This document shows, piece by piece, positions 60,001 through 64,000 of a stretch of DNA of 64,000 bases. The stretch comes from Punica granatum (Eukaryota; Streptophyta; Magnoliopsida; Myrtales; Lythraceae), in the NCBI RefSeq assembly GCF_007655135.1, contig NC_045131.1:12632001-12696000 (forward strand), read 5' to 3'. The notes under the pieces were generated by a model that worked only from the letters and a program-made list of their open reading frames with translations, was not told where the DNA came from and did not search any database. Positions within the stretch are counted from its first letter, which is position 1, and the number at the start of each line of letters is the position of its first letter. A program made the position numbers and the translations under genes.

Positions 60001-61544
60001 CACTACAAAAAAAAAAAAAAAAAGTCTTTCCCGACGCACTTTCAGACTTTCCAACAGATTTCTAGCACGACAAAGCAAAATACAACTCCCCGAAGTACAG
60101 CACGTTCTAAGACGATTCCATTTGATCACTGTTGCCTAATTTGTTTTTCCTACACAGGAAAAATTGAACTTTCACCCACTCAAGCCATTATCTGCGATCC
60201 AATTCAACAATGCACCAGCTAAATCTCAATCAGCTAGAACACAGACATAACAACAACAAATGAGCTAAGGCTCAAATTTGATATATACACCACCTGATCA
60301 TAATATTGTTGGGAATATAAAAGTCAATTGGGAAAAATTAATCCCACATCGGAAGCATAAAAGAAAATAGAATGCTATATATGAGATTGGATCTCACAAT
60401 TTATCAGTTTGAGCTTTTAAGTTGAAAGTTGAATCCAAACCCATGTAAGTCTAATAGAATTTAAGCTATATGATCCGAACTGTACATGTGTTATACAGTA
60501 AGCCCAACTCAACTGAGGGAGGCTGAGTTCTCCTCCAATTGAATCTAATAAAAATAGCTAATCTGGAGGAATATCATCTATACATCTATCCAATTACAAG
60601 TTTGTCAGAAGTCCTATCGGTACCTTCGATTTTACGATCGCCTCGCCGAGGATCCTGATGACGTTCTTGATCGCAAAGTGCAAGCAGTTCGCGAAACACA
60701 ATCCAATAAATAACCTCGTGGAAGAAATTGATTACGAAACCCAAGCTTCATGAGACGGATGCTCCCAGGTCTGGCCATTGAACCAATTGGAATCCCACCC
60801 TCCTCCACCTCCCTCGCCACGGTTGAAGCCGAATCCCCTGCCAGTCGGGTGGCAGCGACACTAGAATCGGCATGAATTGGAGCCAGAGTAGAGGTCGGAG
60901 TCGTGAGCAGTGGGAGCAGCGGCGGGAGGAACTGGGAGGGGCAGGGTATCAGCGGCCTTCAGTTGTTTGGAGAAGGAGAGATTGAAGTTGTAGGCGGTGA
61001 TAACAGCAGTTGGAGAGGAAGTGGAGAAGCGGTTAGGCGGTGATGACGGAGACGTAGAGCAAAATTTCAAGTTGGCGCCTAAATGTTTTCAAAATTTCAG
61101 TTTGGCGCCCAAATTTTTATTTGGCCCGACTCACATGTGTCGGCATAGATATGTTCTTGTGCTGACTCACCTATCTATGTGTCGGAAAAATGCCCTCTAT
61201 CTTGATGCACATGCATCATCCTAGGTGTACACTTGTACTGACTCAATTTTGTGTGTCGGCAAAAATAAACTTATACGACTCACTGTATGTGAGTTGGAAA
61301 AAATTGCATTTTGCCTACGCATTTGAGTTGGTAGAGGTCTAAAGATGTGCCAACTTACTTATTTTATGTCGGCAAAAGGGTCTCTAGTGCGACACACTAT
61401 GTGTGATCGGCATGGACCCACTTTTTCCTGACGGCGACACACATTGATTGCATCGGCAAAAGCCATTCCGCATGACCTTTTCCGAACACATGCTCGGTGC
61501 GTCGGCACAAAAAGAGTCGGGAAAAATCATTTTTCTTGTGGTTT
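60001..61544. mobile_element. Degenerate non-autonomous CACTA-like element
   Basis: The left end reads CACTACAAAAAA, then TCTTTCCCGACGCAC. The right end, reverse-complemented, reads CACAAGAAAAATGATTTTTC, then CCGACTC and GTGCCGACGCAC. Between about 61120 and 61510 the motif GTGTCGGCA/GCGTCGGCA and relatives recur at least seven times, a subterminal repeat pattern typical of CACTA elements. The outermost bases on the right have decayed (CTTGTGGTTT where CTTGTAGTG is expected), and no 3-bp duplication is evident. No transposase is present. A GC-rich piece at 60630-61060 may be captured gene sequence. Confidence 0.65.
60308..60500. repeat. LTR-like fragment inside the CACTA-like element
   Basis: TGTTGGGAATATAAAAGTC, AATCCCACATCGG and a TGGATCTCACAATT-type continuation resemble the start of small plant LTRs (TRIM or copia type), in which the CCCACATCGG block is frequent. 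A second copy was not found, so it may be a solo LTR fragment. Confidence 0.4.
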
Positions 61545-61717
61545 TGGGGTATCGCCGGGTTTTGGTCAGTCCCTGTTATTTTCGAGTGGATTCTAATGCC
61601 CTTAAAAACCACCCATGAAGTCTTTTAGCTTGCGTTTGGTTTTCGAGTTATATAAGTGATTCAACCAACTTGATTTTATGCAATGGTTATAAGTGTTGAT
61701 AAATATATTGATATATG

Positions 61718-61750
<33 letters not shown>

Positions 61751-63283
61751 CATATAGATACGAAAGTATATGGAAAATTTATTATTAAAAAGTTAACTTT
61801 AAAAATTATTAAGAAAAAGTATGAATGAAAAAATATTATTAAATGGAAGTTTAAAAATAGTTAGAAAAAATGTTTGAGTGCAAAAGTATTATTTAATGGA
61901 AGAAAATAACAAAACAATTATTATTATACTGTTGAATTTTGGAAAGAATAAAATTGAGTTGAATGGAGTTGGATTATGATTTTAAAAAGAACAAAGCTGA
62001 TTTTTCGAGATTTCTGTTTTTTTGTTAGGGTAGGTTCGGTTTTTTCGGGTTTTCGCAATTTTCCTTACACCCCCAGTGGAAATGCAGGAATCTGAAAAAA
62101 TATCCCCCTCTCTGAATCCCCTCCTCCAGTTCCCTCTAAATCCCTGAATTCAAACAAACTACTTAATTTCGAAATTAAAATTAAACTTTTAGGCAACATT
62201 TTAGACACATATATGAGCAAAGATCTAATGAAAAGCTATCTAATTTTATTTCAAATTCTAAGGAAAATTTACTTGAGGAATGGTATCACACGTACATCAA
62301 GTATCTCATGCGGCTTGTCCATGAATCCATATCATCTTATGTCGGCGAATCAATCATCTAGGGGAAGATTCTTGACAACTTGATGTCGGCTCTTCGCTAC
62401 CTGGCGTTTGTATGTTTCTAAGGGTTGGAATTTATTCATCCACTAGAGCAGTACGTAAGCTGAGGACAAAACACCACGAAATAGTTCAATCCATATCTGG
62501 TATGGTGTTGGCTTCACGAGCATTTAGAGGACCTCTTTCTGAGTACGAGAGGACCAGGAAGAACGCACCTCTGCTGTACCAATGTTCATTCTCCTCGCAT
62601 CGAATGATCAAGTCGAATACAGAAACGCATGAAGACATTTGAGGCCAAAAAAAGGGGGGCAAGTCCTCAAGGAATTCCTCTTTTTCTGCATAAGAATTGC
62701 AGTAGGAAACAGAACAAAGACAGGCAGAATTACAAGTTGCAGTATGCAGGCTTTCGCCTGATACCTGAATCGTCGAGGAACAGAGGCCTGGGACAGGGTC
62801 GTGTCCCAATAACTCGTGTTTTGATGGTATCGACAACACGTCAGTAAGAAACTCAGAAGTCTCTATTGCTCTCTCTCTCATGCTGCGTTCATGTTTTCCC
62901 ATTTGTCCCCTCCGAGAGAGAGATGGACCCGAAAGAGAAATCAGAATGTCGCTTTAAGCCTACTAATCATGGAAGGAACAAGTAATGCGACGAATATAAA
63001 CTGAACAAAATTTTTTCCTTGATAATCCTTAATATCAAAGTCAAGATCATTTCTAGAACCTTAACTCCTTTACATATGAACCCATTCAATCTCTGGTGTC
63101 ATGAATTACACTCGCCTAAGAGCCGCTCTCCAAGTTAAAGCACAGATTAGTATCACCAAAATTCTTCATCTATATGTCTTGCTTGAAAGTTTGGTTTATT
63201 CATCCTCTCTACAGCGATGACCCGAATACTTCTTCCTAAAGTCTCAGAGCGAACAATCAGATAAAATCACGCGAGTTGTCTTG
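61545..63283. other. Intergenic region before the DUF21 gene end
   Basis: It contains a TA microsatellite at 61715-61743 and an AT-rich stretch to about 62250. A moderately long minus-strand ORF at 62486-62902 (138 codons) has no recognisable domain and may be chance or untranslated sequence. The rightmost part probably includes the 3' UTR of the minus-strand gene. Confidence 0.45.
61715..61743. repeat. TA microsatellite
   Basis: (TA)n over about 29 nt, with one interruption. Confidence 0.85.
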
Positions 63284-64000
63284 TCATTTGTTCCCAGGAA
63301 GAGGCTCCACAGGATTTGCTTGAGCTTTTGCAGAGTGCAGATCCCCCTCGGTAGTTTTCCTCGGGGTTGTGCCCTGCTTGTTTTGGCCTCCCTGGAAAAA
63401 TCCGTAAGTTTACGAGAATTTCAACTGTATAAGCTTCAAACTTTCTAGTGAAAGTCATTATTATGAGCAAATTTCACAATAATATATTCACTTCTTTCCC
63501 CCGAAACTTGCTGTTTAGAAGACCAATCCATGTGCATATATGTAGAACAAAGTGTACAATCACGCCGATTCAATGAGACTCCTGCAGAAGTTCTATCAGC
63601 GCGAGAAACTTACAGTTCCTTTGTTCACATTCAGCCTCCGAGATGAGGGAGCCCTCGCCACTGATGAAGCCGCAGCTACTGCAGCAACCCGAATCCTGAG
63701 GAGAAAAGAAGGAAAATAGAGAAACAAAAAAGGTATTAGCTTTGAAAATCTTCTGATCAAGCAAACTACAGCAACAAAACCAATGGTGAATCTAATTCTG
63801 CAGTACCTCTTGTGCACATCAACATACTCATCTGTTTCATCTACAATTTCTTCCTGCACAGATGTAGAAAGCAACCATAACATAATCTACTGGAAAACGT
63901 TCGATAGTTCACAACGAGATAAGATGAAACACTATACCTGCAGTAGTTCCTCAAACACATCTTCGAGAGTAATGATTCCTATGACCTCACCATCTTCAAT
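63284..64000 (-). CDS. DUF21 and CBS domain protein (CNNM/CorC-like), C-terminal part
   Basis: 3' end of a gene continuing past the right edge. Exons, in transcript order: 63938 to beyond 64000, 63807-63853, 63614-63695, 63284-63391. They join in frame to give about 99 residues and a TGA at 63284-63286. The first exon encodes EDGEVIGIITLEDVFEELL and continues into EEIVDETDEYVDVHKR, the end of the second CBS domain, which is nearly invariant in plant DUF21 proteins. The tail is Ala/Ser-rich, then polar, ending EPLPGNK. Relatives in bacteria (CorC) and animals (CNNM) are membrane proteins tied to magnesium or cobalt transport; the plant role is not settled. The membrane-spanning DUF21 domain lies outside the window. 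A 47-nt exon is unusually short but needed for the conserved text. Confidence 0.88.

Noticed and set aside
62486..62902. 138-codon minus-strand ORF as a gene
   Set aside because: No domain, no similar text known to me, and no clear link to the downstream DUF21 gene.

Overview
This is a window of a flowering-plant (eudicot) nuclear genome. The genes have many short GT-AG introns, the intergenic DNA is AT-rich and full of transposon debris, and the gene families are plant ones: Mediator subunit MED33, a DVL/RTFL micropeptide, and plant SERINC and DUF21 proteins. The species cannot be fixed from sequence alone; a Myrtales plant such as pomegranate is only an impression.

Layout. Positions 1-2203 hold at most the remnant of a plus-strand gene end. 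Two tandem minus-strand copies of a dienelactone-hydrolase-family gene follow (2204-3718 and 4997-7337). They have identical seven-exon structures, including a 22-nt exon, and both keep a Cys-Asp-His triad. From 7338 to 13725 there is AT-rich DNA with a SINE-like element and microsatellites. From 13735 to 34204 lies a nested pair of transposons. The outer one is a long-inverted-repeat, Mutator-like element bounded by a perfect 9-bp repeat. Its left arm is split by a full-length 18.2-kb Tat/Ogre-type Ty3/gypsy retrotransposon (13955-32118). That element has 3.1-kb LTRs, an extra ORF1, a gag-protease frame with two in-frame stops, a probable intron joining protease to RT, an intact RT/RNase H/second RNase H/integrase ORF, and a 0.95-kb hairpin tandem array. 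From 34214 to 39168 there is mostly featureless AT-rich DNA.

The main genic block is on the right. MED33A (39169-47687, plus, 12 exons, 1323 aa predicted) faces a SERINC gene (48270-51256, minus, 6 exons, 413 aa). Next come two MITE-like inverted-repeat elements (52493-53033, 54781-55917), a broken coding fragment, a 36-aa DVL/RTFL micropeptide gene (59092-59202), a degenerate CACTA-like element (about 60001-61544), and the 3' end of a DUF21/CBS (CNNM-like) gene that runs off the right edge.

The genes do not form one pathway. MED33A is a nuclear transcription coregulator, SERINC and DUF21 are membrane proteins, the hydrolases are small soluble enzymes, and the DVL peptide acts in organ growth. 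From memory, relatives of three of them (At3g23590, At3g23600, At3g23635) lie close together in Arabidopsis, so the window probably preserves an old syntenic block opened up by transposons. Exon boundaries were placed by eye from GT-AG signals, reading-frame closure and family knowledge.
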